A stretch of DNA of 10,030 nt from contig JAXIUW010238618.1 of assembly GCA_035591015.1 (NCBI GenBank), positions 1-10,030 of the forward strand. Direction: 5' to 3'. Positions 1 to 7,727 of this stretch are shown here, piece after piece. Within the stretch, counting starts at the first letter, position 1. Each line of letters starts with the position of its first letter. A model generated the notes under the pieces. It saw only the letters and a list, made by a program, of their open reading frames with translations. It was not told the DNA's origin and ran no database searches. The stretch is from Cephalothrix simula (lineage: Eukaryota; Nemertea; Palaeonemertea; Archinemertea; Cephalotrichidae). Position numbers and translations under genes: made by a program.

Positions 1-406
1 CAGGGGTGTGAAAATAGGCAAATTTTGACACAAAACCGGAAGTCGCTTAGCTTTGACGCAATTCTGAGGGGAATGACCCCCCATTCCATCATTTTTAGCC
101 CCAAACTAATGATCTGAGGGGGGTACAAGCGAAAAGTAGGTTTATGTCCCCCCTTAAAAAAAGGTGGCTCGTTTGTACATCAAGCGTAACAAATGACACA
201 AATACCGTCTCTGGATTATTGAAATTCAAGGATCAAAGACTTTGACCCCCACCATACCACGGCACGGTCACTTGATTTTCTTCATTTAAGTCATTTTTGG
301 ATTTTTGGTATGCTTGCTTTTGAACCAAAATTTGGTCTAATGCCTAACGCCGAAGCTAATCCCGAACTGTGTCGGTACTTTGTACCAATTTTGCAACATA
401 TTTGGC
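1..406. other. Intergenic or intronic DNA with alternating G and C tracts
   Basis: No gene is seen. Between about 67 and 156 there are four runs of G or C within otherwise AT-rich sequence, two of them following TCTGAGGGG (67 and 114 area). GGAATG and CATTCC around a C-run (71-88) can form a short hairpin. A perfect ETS-type CCGGAAGT lies at 36-43, which may be chance. Confidence 0.4.
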
Positions 407-414
407 AGGGCTCC

Positions 415-517
415 CATCCTACTGGTCGTATATTTCCCAATTTTTCCTAATAAAATTGGAATTCCTATTTTGTCCTAATTTTGATAAATTTGTCCTATAT
501 TTCCTAATTTTTAGGGC
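415..517. repeat. TCCTA-rich low-complexity block, first copy
   Basis: TCCTA occurs six times here, mostly as TTGTCCTA or TTTCCTAATTTT. A second block of the same character lies at 1125-1222 in the same orientation. The left edge carries AGGGCTCCCA (407-416), whose exact inverse complement flanks the second block at 1240-1249. Confidence 0.5.
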
Positions 518-635
518 CAATTGGTCAAAATAAGAATTTTCGTTATCGAAAAAAGCCGTTTCTGTGTTTAAAATGACAAGGGTGTAAAACACAATAATTT
601 TCTTAATGAGTTTTAAAAGGAAAAGGCGAAGCTAA

Positions 636-1063
636 AATGGGTTCAAACTACAGTTCCATTTAGTACACGTTTCCTATCTCATTTGAGGCCCTTTTTCGAC
701 CCAGTGGAAATGTGGCATACACCATTTGAAAGCCCATGATTTCAGCTTTCTAAAAACGTATAAAAAAGTGGGTGCCCTTCGTCATCGTTTTGAGAAATCC
801 CGGATGCACCCCGCAAGCCAAAAAACACCCTGGAATTTACTGGCAATAAAAACGGGCGCGAAAACGAAACCAAGACGGCCACCGATTCGTATGATTTTTT
901 TCCTGAAAGGTATTATAAATAACTCTCGTGCTGTGCACGTGTTGTCATATATTTCTGTCAACAACAACAGCTGGAATTTTTTATATTTGAAAATTTGACT
1001 GGGTCCTTTCTACGACTGGGTCCTTTCTACGAAACTAAACCAACTGTAGTTTGAATCCAAATG
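636..1063. mobile_element. Putative non-autonomous element with terminal inverted repeats (about 430 bp)
   Basis: TTCAAACTACAGTT at 642-655 is the exact inverse complement of 1042-1055, and similarity continues a few bases on both sides (AATGGG on the left, CCAAATGGG region on the right). The interior has no recognisable protein. A 90-codon open frame inside it (726..998) matches no family I know and overlaps an antisense open frame. The element lies between two TCCTA-rich blocks, as expected for an insertion into such a repeat. I did not find a clear target-site duplication, so the superfamily and exact ends are unknown. Confidence 0.45.
997..1030. repeat. Perfect 17-bp tandem duplication
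   Basis: GACTGGGTCCTTTCTAC occurs twice back to back (997-1013, 1014-1030) with no mismatch. It lies just inside the right end of the putative inverted-repeat element, so it may be subterminal to that element. Confidence 0.9.
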
Positions 1064-1124
1064 GGACATTTTTTATCAATAAACAGTCTGGGTTGATTTG
1101 ATCAATGTAAGTTTATAATTTTTC

Positions 1125-1222
1125 TTGTCCATTTTGTCCTATATTTACTATTTTTCACATCACAATTTTCCTATAATGTCCTATTTTTCGCACCAAAATT
1201 TCCTATGAAAAATTCCTAATTT
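1125..1222. repeat. TCCTA-rich low-complexity block, second copy
   Basis: TCCTA occurs five times with TTTTGTCCTATATTT and TTCCTAATTTT contexts shared with 415-517. It may be the other half of one repeat split by the intervening element, or an independent copy. Confidence 0.45.
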
Positions 1223-1257
1223 TGGAGTCAAGAAATGAGTGGGAGCCCTTATTTGGT

Positions 1258-1385
1258 CACCAGGCTGGAAATGCTGGAATAGTCAGGGAATTGCTAAAAT
1301 GAGCAAAAATATCATGGAAATGTCAGGGAATTTATAAAAATTTGGTAAAATCCTGGAAAAGTCAGGGAAATTTATAAAAATTTTT
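1258..1385. repeat. CAGGGAA-type degenerate tandem repeat
   Basis: GTCAGGGAA recurs at about 1283, 1322 and 1361, roughly 39 bases apart. The last two copies share GTCAGGGAA(A)TTTATAAAAATTT almost exactly. CTGGAA or ATGGAA precedes most units. It is a degenerate tandem array without coding potential. Confidence 0.65.
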
Positions 1386-1390
1386 GGTCA

Positions 1391-2640
1391 ACGCTTAAAC
1401 CTTTTTTCCTATAGGATAAAATTTTTGTCACGAAATCTATTTTGTTAAGTTGTTTATCGTAAAATCGTGTATTTCTTAACCATTAACAGAACTGATCGTA
1501 ATTATTTATTTTCATTAATATTTTATCGTTAAATATGGCCTTTAAACCATAGTGCATGCTTCCAGTGGTGTCTAATAAATTATAACATTTATATATCAGG
1601 AGAGTAGTAGCTTGGTGTCTCTATGGACTCTGTGCAACGGTGTTTTAACGTCACAACGAACCCAAACTACGCCTTTAGATTTGCTAAGTATACATAAGGG
1701 GTACTAAGCGAGATTAACCTGATTTTGCATGGTAAAAAAATAATCAAAAAGCATGCTAAAAATCGGTACTAGACCCATATATTTTATTTTGTTTTATAAC
1801 TCTAGGTATACTCTTCATTTTTTAAATGGTTTTAGACCCGTAAATTTATCGGTGATTCCTGAAAATCAACCTAATTTACGATGATACTGTGTATTGACGA
1901 AACGTGCTAAAAGTGCGATTGGATTTTAATATGATTATTTATTACAAAAATTTCTTCCCCCTAGATACAAGCCATATTTGATGTACATCGGAGGGGAAAA
2001 CACGGGAAAGTCATGACAAAGAAAATGAAAAAGGCAAGATGTGCTTTTTTAACTTCGTTGGGATGATACGGGACACGACCTCTATAAATATGTTTGAAAA
2101 TGTTTGGAAAATTTTACTTTTTCACTTAGATGATGTTTTGATGACGTCATCCAGTTTAAACCGACATTCATGTATTTTCTTTCTCCTTATAAAGATGACA
2201 ATAACTCTATTACTATCCTGGCTGTTTTTTTTATCCCAAACCCTGAAAGCAATCCATGGACGCTTTCTTTGCGTTATAATTTACGCAAATAAAATAGGCA
2301 GAATAAAACATGCTTTATATTGACCTATATTTCATAACCGGATTTTATTTAGCACGTATTAGAATATTTAGTAGGCCTTAATTTATTGCATGTATATACT
2401 ATAGGTAATGATCACCAATCACCATTAACTGTATCCCATTTATATATAATAAATGTACTTTTTTATTTCATTTTCTAAAAATGTTACCCTCGAAACCTCA
2501 TAAAACCTATTTTCTAACTGTAACTTTACTAAATTATGGATTTCGATAGGCGCCTGACCGAGGTTAAATTATTGTGAGCTTGATAGGCACTGCTAACTCA
2601 GATAACTGTTTTCATATGACCATTGTATATTAATTTACGG
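1391..2640. other. AT-rich DNA without recognisable genes
   Basis: I see no supported gene or element. The open frame at 2039..2323 (+) is rich in T-derived hydrophobic residues and has no family motif. The only notable site is a perfect 10-bp palindrome ATGACGTCAT at 2141-2150. Confidence 0.5.
2141..2150. promoter_or_regulatory. Perfect CRE/ATF-type palindrome
   Basis: ATGACGTCAT contains the full TGACGTCA site bound by CREB/ATF proteins in animals. No promoter context is seen around it, so function is unproven. Confidence 0.3.
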
Positions 2641-3719
2641 GAAAGCGTCCCGTCTCACCCCAACCAGATTCAGTGTAGTGATTAGAAGTAGCAACAAGCA
2701 TTTTCGATTAATTTGATTAACCATGGTTTACTGATAGTTCTTGGTTTTGAATACATGTACCTCATTGCAGTTGGTGGAGGTTCGAAATTTGACTCTTTGC
2801 ATTTCTATATATCTTTGTTTCAAAATATTTCAATAAATTTTGTATAAACAGACTGAAAAATTTGATGAGACACGTAAATATTCATTTTCTGGTTTCCACC
2901 CCCTGTATCTCATATTAGGGAAAAAAGCAAAGCTACATTGTAAATAACTTTCCTTAATCTCAGGCCTGCTTCTAATAAATAATTGGAACAGGCATGAAAA
3001 AAGACATCTAATGGGGAAGACTTCATTTTCGAACCACCATATGTTGTGGAGTGGTGGTGCAAAATATGCCTATAACTCCCAACCAGATGGTGCTAGGAAA
3101 ATAAACCTTTGATTGTTTATTGTTTATTTTACATCCCTTTCCAAAAATTATATTTTTAAGGGACTACTTCTCAGCACACCCCTAAAGATAAAAAATAGGA
3201 ATTATGCATAGGAGTTTTGCCCGACATTTTGTCCTGGCATCCGGGAGAGGTACTGGGTAATAAAACTACTCGTATTTGATCCAATTTTTGTAAGCAATTT
3301 CCAATAATGTATATAGGTTTTGGGGATATTTTTTCCCTATTATGGGTTTCAGTAGGGGGGCACATCCAATTTTTCCGTTTTCCTTCTTTTTCTGTTTTCC
3401 TTCTAAATTTTAAAAACTGTATTTGAAAACCATGAAATAATCTGTAAATCAAGGTTAAGCGTTCTTTTGAGACACTGGTCTTTATTTTGATGAAAATTTG
3501 AAATCCAATTTTATTTTATTTTGGTTTTTTTGCTTGTAAAAGTACATGAACAAATCGATTCATTTGCTAGCCGTGGTATTTTTGAAACCAAAGTAATAAT
3601 CAATCCTTTTTGAAGTGCATTCTTTATTTCATTAATCATAGCATAGAGGGGTTTATATTTTGGGGTGCTTTTTTGGACAAAAGCATGAAATTTTGAAGAT
3701 CTTTTGGCTTATCTAGAAG
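2641..3719. other. AT-rich DNA, no gene seen
   Basis: Nothing coding is supported. ACCACCA and TGGTGGT (3033-3039, 3052-3058) can form a 7-bp stem. GTTTTCCTTCT is repeated at about 3377 and 3395 in a pyrimidine-rich patch. The antisense open frame at 3171..3452 crosses this patch and resembles no family. Confidence 0.45.
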
Positions 3720-3935
3720 CTATTGGTATTAAATTGCTAAAATAGCAATTTCCATCCGCCATTTTGAATTATGACGTAACAGCATTTAATCCACCCAAAA
3801 TTCTTATTCTCTGACCCACTAGTAGATGATACAATAATCAATAAATAGTCATAAAAGACAAAAATATCAAAATTTGGCGGCCATTTTGGATTATGACGTC
3901 ACAGGTTTTTATTCCAATCAAAACGCTAGATTTCT
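3720..3935. repeat. Two direct copies of a CCATTTTG(A/G)ATTATGACGT repeat
   Basis: The cores CCGCCATTTTGAATTATGACGTAACA (from 3756) and GGCCATTTTGGATTATGACGTCACA (from 3879) are near-identical and offset by about 122 bases. Similarity extends weakly upstream (ATAGCAATTT versus ATATCAAAATTT) and downstream. The second copy has a perfect TGACGTCA at 3894-3901, while the first has TGACGTAA. The pair looks like a dispersed repeat present twice in the same orientation. Confidence 0.6.
3894..3901. promoter_or_regulatory. CRE palindrome inside the second repeat copy
   Basis: TGACGTCA is the full CREB/ATF palindrome. Next to it is CCATTTTG, part of a YY1-like GCCATnTT motif. Because it is repeat-borne, it may be a dispersed site without function here. 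Confidence 0.3.
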
Positions 3936-4369
3936 ATTTGAAATTCGATTTCGACACCTTTTTTCATATGAACCCATTAAGTAACCCTTTTTGAATTTTA
4001 ACGTCATCAATACACGTAGGTCCAATCGGACGCAAAGGGGACCTTTTTACCACGTTTCACGCTCTTATACCAATTTACAAGATTTACCATATTTTTCACG
4101 TTGTTTACCACAATTGGAAAATAAAACTTAAAATGAAATTCCATTATTTTGTTTTTCTCTGCGTTTGGTTTGCTTGAATTCGGCAAGGGGCGAGTTTTTT
4201 TTACCTGGTTCCTGACCCTTTTGTCCTTCGATTTAATTGGCACTTCCTCCGGCATTCCCCGCACTGCTGTGCTTCTTTAAATAAAATTTACAATTTTTAT
4301 ATTTAAAATATTAATGTTATGCAATTTATAATTATACAATTTATGATTTTTCCCGCCAAATAATTCGTA
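3936..4369. other. Presumed intron upstream of the phosphodiesterase exon
   Basis: No gene is supported. AGGTCC at 4018-4023 and GGACCT at 4039-4044 can pair. A locally GC-rich patch lies at 4205-4275, followed by very AT-rich sequence up to the splice acceptor. Confidence 0.45.
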
Positions 4370-4391
4370 ATTCCGGTTTTATCTTTTTTAG
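4370..4391 (+). other. 3' splice acceptor of the phosphodiesterase exon
   Basis: A T-rich tract (ATCTTTTTTAG at its end) leads into AG at 4390-4391. It fits a normal metazoan acceptor, and the GAF reading frame opens on the next base. Confidence 0.75.
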
Positions 4392-4529
4392 GTACTTTTG
4401 GACCTGGCACGAATTATTTTTGAAGAACAATCAAATGTCGCAGCCCTGATACAAAAGATTCTGATGCACACTCAATCTCTGCTACAATGTGAGCGTTGTC
4501 AAGTTCTTCTTGTTGAAGATGCCTCCAGC
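4392..4529 (+). CDS. PDE11A: Internal exon of a PDE5/PDE11-type cyclic-nucleotide phosphodiesterase (start of second GAF domain), partial
   Basis: This is one internal exon of 138 nt (46 codons), open in frame from its first base. PDE5 and PDE11 hydrolyse cGMP, or cAMP and cGMP, in the cytosol, and their N-terminal GAF domains act in regulation and dimer formation. The peptide shows LLDLA at residues 2-6, FEEQ at 10-13 and LLQCERCQVLLVED at 30-43. This order matches the linker and first helix and strand of the second GAF domain in these enzymes. The LLDLA-x-IFEEQ part resembles PDE5, and the LLxCERCxVLLxED part resembles PDE11, so I favour PDE11. A pyrimidine-rich TTTTTTAG precedes it and GTAAGT follows it. 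The exon begins and ends between codons (phase 0/0). The frame hits a stop soon after the donor, which supports splicing. The catalytic domain, first GAF domain, start and stop codons are not in view. The family call rests on recalled motifs, not an alignment. Confidence 0.85.
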
Positions 4530-4535
4530 GTAAGT
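4530..4535 (+). other. 5' splice donor of the phosphodiesterase exon
   Basis: GTAAGT follows the AGC codon that ends the exon. It is a perfect match to the U1-complementary intron start. The preceding codon is complete, so the next exon must begin in phase 0. Confidence 0.8.
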
Positions 4536-4830
4536 AACTCTTTTCCTCTTTGATTACTTCCTTTCCTAGCCTTTTAATTAAGTTCATTACATGTACATGT
4601 ATAATCATAATTCTCCGTGCACTCCTGACGTCCGTCTTTTAATATAATTAGTTAAATTATAGTTTATACTTATCGTCGTGCGTAATGAGTCACATTATTT
4701 TATACCTTGATATCTTGATAGTAGCTTGTGACGTATTTATCGCCTTGTCCAATGATAATTCTTCTTTTTTAAACCGACCATATATCTTGTGTCAATTCAA
4801 ACTCGTAATTTTGTTTGCGCCTCGAAGAAG

Positions 4831-4838
4831 CTTGCGGT
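4831..4838. repeat. Left target-site duplication of the hAT-type MITE
   Basis: CTTGCGGT flanks the element and matches CTTGCGGG on the right at 7 of 8 positions. An 8-bp duplication is the hallmark of hAT insertion. Confidence 0.75.
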
Positions 4839-4959
4839 TAGGCTTGTGCCGAGTATAGTACTCGATACTCGAATTCTAATGCTCATAATACAAATTAGAT
4901 ATGTTTCGAGTATTTTACCACTACTCTAGAATAATTGATCAATACTCGACACATGCCTA
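4839..4959. mobile_element. hAT-type MITE, 121 bp
   Basis: The element begins TAGGCTTGTGCCGAGTAT and ends with the inverse complement of TAGGCATGTGTCGAGTAT, giving terminal inverted repeats matching at 16 of 18 positions. The ends resemble the short TAGGG/CAGGG-x-TGTGCCGA termini typical of hAT transposons. The element is too short to code for a transposase, so it must have moved by one supplied elsewhere. It also holds several internal CGAGTAT/ATACTCG motifs that would fold back. It lies 310 bases downstream of the phosphodiesterase exon, within the presumed intron. Confidence 0.8.
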
Positions 4960-4967
4960 CTTGCGGG
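4960..4967. repeat. Right target-site duplication of the hAT-type MITE
   Basis: CTTGCGGG follows the right terminus directly and pairs with CTTGCGGT on the left. The single difference is at the last base. Confidence 0.75.
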
Positions 4968-5330
4968 GCGTGGAATCAAGATGTATCAAGCTTTTTTCGA
5001 GTACTTCAGTACTTATGGCATCGATCATCGATCACCTTGTATCTGTGCACTCGAAGAGTATGGAACCTTACTGGCAAAATTCTAAATTTCATTCGTAAAT
5101 AAACTTGTGCTCCTTTGCGTAAAAGTTAATTTTCTGTTTGTATCTCTGGGAATAACGACTACACCCTGTAGTTCTAATTTAGTAGACAAAAGATAGGAAA
5201 AAGTGTCACTTTCAAAAATTCGTAAAAAATAGCGATGCACGAATTTGATACATTTACAGCTCCTATATTATCAGAAAACAGCTAAATATTAAATTCTAGA
5301 AGTTTCGATACACCTTTACCGTGATAATTT
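4968..5330. other. Presumed intron, no gene seen
   Basis: The open frame at 4901..5098 (+) starts inside the MITE and reads out of it, so it is not a native gene. GAGTACTTCAGTAC and a doubled ATCGATC (about 5020-5034) are small internal repeats. AATAAA at 5098-5103 overlaps the chance stop codon. Confidence 0.4.
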
Positions 5331-5553
5331 CGACTTCCGGCATCGAGACTGGCCACAGGGGTTAATTTCCGCAAAAATGCGCGTAGGTACACGTAGTTTT
5401 AAAGGCGGCATCTGTATTTCGTAACCGATGCTTCGAATTTAATGAAACTCACAGGACACTTGCTACATATCATATGTGCCAAGTATCAAACGAATCGCTT
5501 TATTATGCCTTATGATATAAGAAAAAAACCTACGCACTATATAGAAAAATCGT

Positions 5554-5631
5554 CATACCAGACCGCATCAACCCGGAACTGCAGGGTGTACCCATACCAG
5601 ACCGCATCAACCCGGAACTGCAGGGTGTACC
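5554..5631. repeat. Perfect 39-bp tandem duplication
   Basis: A 39-bp unit beginning CATACCAGACCGCATCAACC and ending CAGGGTGTACC is present twice head to tail (5554-5592 and 5593-5631) with no difference. The unit is more GC-rich than its surroundings, and its length is 13 codons, so an open frame (5442..5678) passes through both copies. I do not consider that frame a proven gene. Absence of any mismatch points to a recent duplication or an assembly artefact. Confidence 0.95.
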
Positions 5632-5639
5632 CTAACGAA

Positions 5640-5830
5640 ATTTCTCGCGAAATTTGGCGCAAGTTTAATACCGGATAGTACGCCACGTGACCTAATATGC
5701 CGACTCCGATTGGATGAAATCCTTACGGGAAATAATTCGAGGTTTTCGACCGTTTGTTGATCGCGGGTTTTTATTCTGAATTGAAACCTGCGTCTAGCCT
5801 CTCCGCTCCATCATTATGAGGGCGAAAAGA
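5640..5830. promoter_or_regulatory. CpG-rich tract with clustered promoter-type motifs
   Basis: By hand count this 190-base tract holds about 17 CpGs, more than its base composition would predict. Within 71 bases it contains TCTCGCGA (5643-5650, the core of the CGCG element), TTTGGCGC (5653-5660, an E2F-type site), GCCACGTGACC with E-box CACGTG (5684-5689, USF-like), and ATTGG (5709-5713, a reversed CCAAT box reading CCAATCGG). An ETS-type ACTTCCGG lies upstream at 5333-5340. Together these look like a TATA-less animal promoter, perhaps for an internal transcript. No convincing first exon follows: the ATG at 5817 opens only 12 codons. Confidence 0.3.
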
Positions 5831-6754
5831 TCAAGGATTTATCTGAAACCTTAATATTAAGGTCAATCCGTTTGATGAATTCGTTATTAAATCAGTCCCT
5901 TGTAACACAACACGGCTCTACTTAGAAGATCTTAGAGTGCAACCCTATATCGGTACTAAAATGCGCATTAAATTACGTCAGTTTAGCTGTCGCGAGAATG
6001 ATGTATGGGTATTTGAGATTCTATATTTTCATCTAAAAATTAAGAAAACTGCGGAAAAAGGTCGCTAATGGCTTTATATCACAATTAAACTTGACAGTGG
6101 TATTATGAAAATTCATTTATTTTTGTCGCTAACTGACACTTTTTTGACATTTTTCATAAATCGTTTATAATGGAAAAAAAGATTAAATTTCCTATCTAAG
6201 TGTGACAATGGCAAGATAAAACAAAAGCCTGTTTTTTCCTAGTTTTCTTTTACATTGCCTCATGATAACCCGACAGTCGGGACTTGCGCATTGTTACTTG
6301 AATATCTAGGGAACTAGAAATTGTGAAAGGAAAATTTGGATTAATGTATGAATGATTTGCGTGCGAAGCTCTGATTTACAGAAAGCAAAGTGATTAGGCC
6401 ATATTTGAAAATATTTGTTCTCACGAATATGAGTAGCAAAATCTAGGTGTACCTAATAACGGAAATTGTAATTTGTCTCCGAATTTATCTCAGACGCGGA
6501 AGAAATCTTTCGTCTGGCTTATTTTAAAGGTTGTCATGCTTCTTTATTCCAGCATTATTCCCTGATACTAGTTCCTTTTTTATTTGCGTTTACCCTTGCT
6601 CCTAATTTATAGTTAATTACCTTTAGGCTTAATTAAGTGCTGATAATTTCCTACCAGAAGGTTTCTTACAGTCAATTATTTCTTTTTTTATGGATAGATG
6701 CCTTAACCATAACATGGATAGTTCTAGTTCCTCAACTAAAATTATACACAATGG
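5831..6754. other. Presumed intron, no gene seen
   Basis: I see no supported coding segment. Two compact hairpins stand out: CCCGAC-A-GTCGGG (6269-6281) and CAGACG...CGTCTG (6491-6516) with an inner AAGA/TCTT pairing. The overlapping open frames at 6629..6849 on both strands run into the composite repeat and match no family. Confidence 0.4.
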
Positions 6755-6915
6755 GATGGGAATTGGATGAGGCTTCAAACGAGTACATTTTGGATCCCCT
6801 TCCCATGGTTTCTCATGTTGGCGAGTACAAGACACCTTTAAACTATTAGAAAGGTCTTGAAGGGTTGGTTGCTACGTATTACATTGTGACTCACTGAGTC
6901 GAGAAGTGAACTAGG
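6755..6915. repeat. Divergent direct copy of the composite repeat unit
   Basis: GGTTTCTCATGTTGGCGAGTAC (from 6808) followed by CACCTTTAAACT and TAGAAAGGTC (6847-6856) parallels GGTATCTCATATTGGCAGATG, CACCCATAAACT and TAGAAAGGTC about 147-154 bases downstream. It therefore looks like an older tandem copy of the left arm of the adjoining inverted repeat. It ends with TACATTGTGACTCACTGAGT (6880-6899), which recurs near 7993. Confidence 0.5.
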
Positions 6916-6916
6916 T

Positions 6917-7282
6917 GGCCAAAAAGGGCAAAAATGGGCATTTTACCCCCAAAGGTATCTCATATTGGCAGATGGTAGGCACCCATAAACTCTATATTTA
7001 TAGAAAGGTCATAAGGAGCCTAGGTGGATAAAGGGGTTAAGATTTTTCTCTTATTTGGCGGCAGGGAATCAGAAAGGACCCAAAATGGGCATATTCTGTA
7101 CCCATTTCTTTTTTTATCTTTTATGGCCCTCCTACCTCCTCTCAGAGGATCAGAGAAAAATTTTTACTCCTCTATTAGCCTGAGCTTCATGACCTTTCTA
7201 GAAATATATAGTTTATGGGTGTCCAGTACCTGTCGATATGAGAAACTGACGCGGATATCCATTTTTTGGGCTCTTTTTGGCC
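6917..7282. mobile_element. Long imperfect inverted repeat (foldback-like element)
   Basis: The left arm 6917-7050 and right arm 7153-7282 are inverse complements over their whole length with scattered mismatches and small gaps, separated by about 102 bases. Exact paired blocks include GGCCAAAAAG at the outer ends, CACCCATAAACT (6980-6991 with 7210-7221), TAGAAAGGTCAT (7001-7012 with 7189-7200) and ATTTTTCTC at the inner ends. Transcribed RNA could form a long hairpin. Open frames here (7024..7308, 7266..7493) are by-products. I found no clear target-site duplication, so a foldback element and an inverted pair of ordinary repeats are both possible. Confidence 0.65.
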
Positions 7283-7299
7283 CCCTGCGCCCACTCAGG

Positions 7300-7727
7300 G
7301 GTTGTTGAAAATTTTTTACCCGCTAATGTCGGTACCTGTTATTTCGAAACACCTATTGTATCGCAAGTTTTTCGTTTCAACTCTTTCCACAAGAAATCGC
7401 TTCCGGTTCCCGTCACTCCTACCACCAGCTTTTCTCTTGAAACCCGAAATTATGGAAACTGGATGTGATTTGTCGTCAACAAAGTTAAAATGAAAAACTT
7501 GCGATGCAATAGGTATGTACCTATGCTACTTTCCTCTACAAGTTCTTCCTAAAAAAAGTTCACATCGTCTATCCCCCATCCAATCGTTCCACCCAATTGT
7601 GTATTCAGGTACTACAGATCTATTTCCATTATTTTAAATTAAAGATCATTGGTACCACTTATTTTTAGTCGAGTAATCAGACATAACCATTGAGCTTGAT
7701 TTAGTGACACTTAATTCCAATTTCCAG
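7300..7727. other. Presumed intron, no gene seen
   Basis: Two overlapping open frames cover 7266..7493 in different phases, and neither shows a known domain. ATAGGTA-TG-TACCTAT (7509-7524) is a perfect 7-bp stem with a two-base loop. Confidence 0.35.

Noticed and set aside
1-12. CAGGGGTGTGAA at the window edge, resembling a hAT terminus
   Set aside because: No matching inverted end or 8-bp duplication is found inside the window, and the left flank is not visible.
726-998. 90-codon open frame (+)
   Set aside because: It lies inside a putative inverted-repeat element, overlaps an antisense open frame of similar length, and shows no domain or splice support.
2779-2788. GGTTCGAAAT, resembling a tRNA T-loop or pol III B box
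   Set aside because: No matching A box, acceptor stem or cloverleaf arms are found around it.
3171-3452. 93-codon antisense open frame
   Set aside because: It spans a pyrimidine-rich patch, has no domain and no promoter or splice support.
4205-4275. Antisense segment encoding CGECRRKC, with a GTAAAA donor-like end, suggesting a CXXC-type zinc finger
   Set aside because: The cysteine spacing (three residues before the last C) and the absence of later cysteines do not fit the CXXC domain. The upstream acceptor is poor, and it lies antisense in the intron next to a solid plus-strand exon.
4414-4608. 64-codon antisense open frame
   Set aside because: It is the shadow of the phosphodiesterase exon and its donor region.
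4901-5098. 65-codon open frame ending beside AATAAA
   Set aside because: It begins inside the hAT-type MITE and crosses its right boundary, so the frame is created by the insertion.
5442-5678. 78-codon open frame containing a duplicated 13-residue unit
   Set aside because: It is kept open by the 39-bp tandem duplication, has no family match I know and no splice or start context. It is treated as a repeat, not a gene.
6629-6849. Overlapping open frames on both strands
   Set aside because: Both run into the composite repeat, neither shows a recognised domain, and they are mutually exclusive shadows.
7266-7493. Two overlapping plus-strand open frames with proline- and serine-rich ends
   Set aside because: They start in the right arm of the inverted repeat and no family motif is visible.
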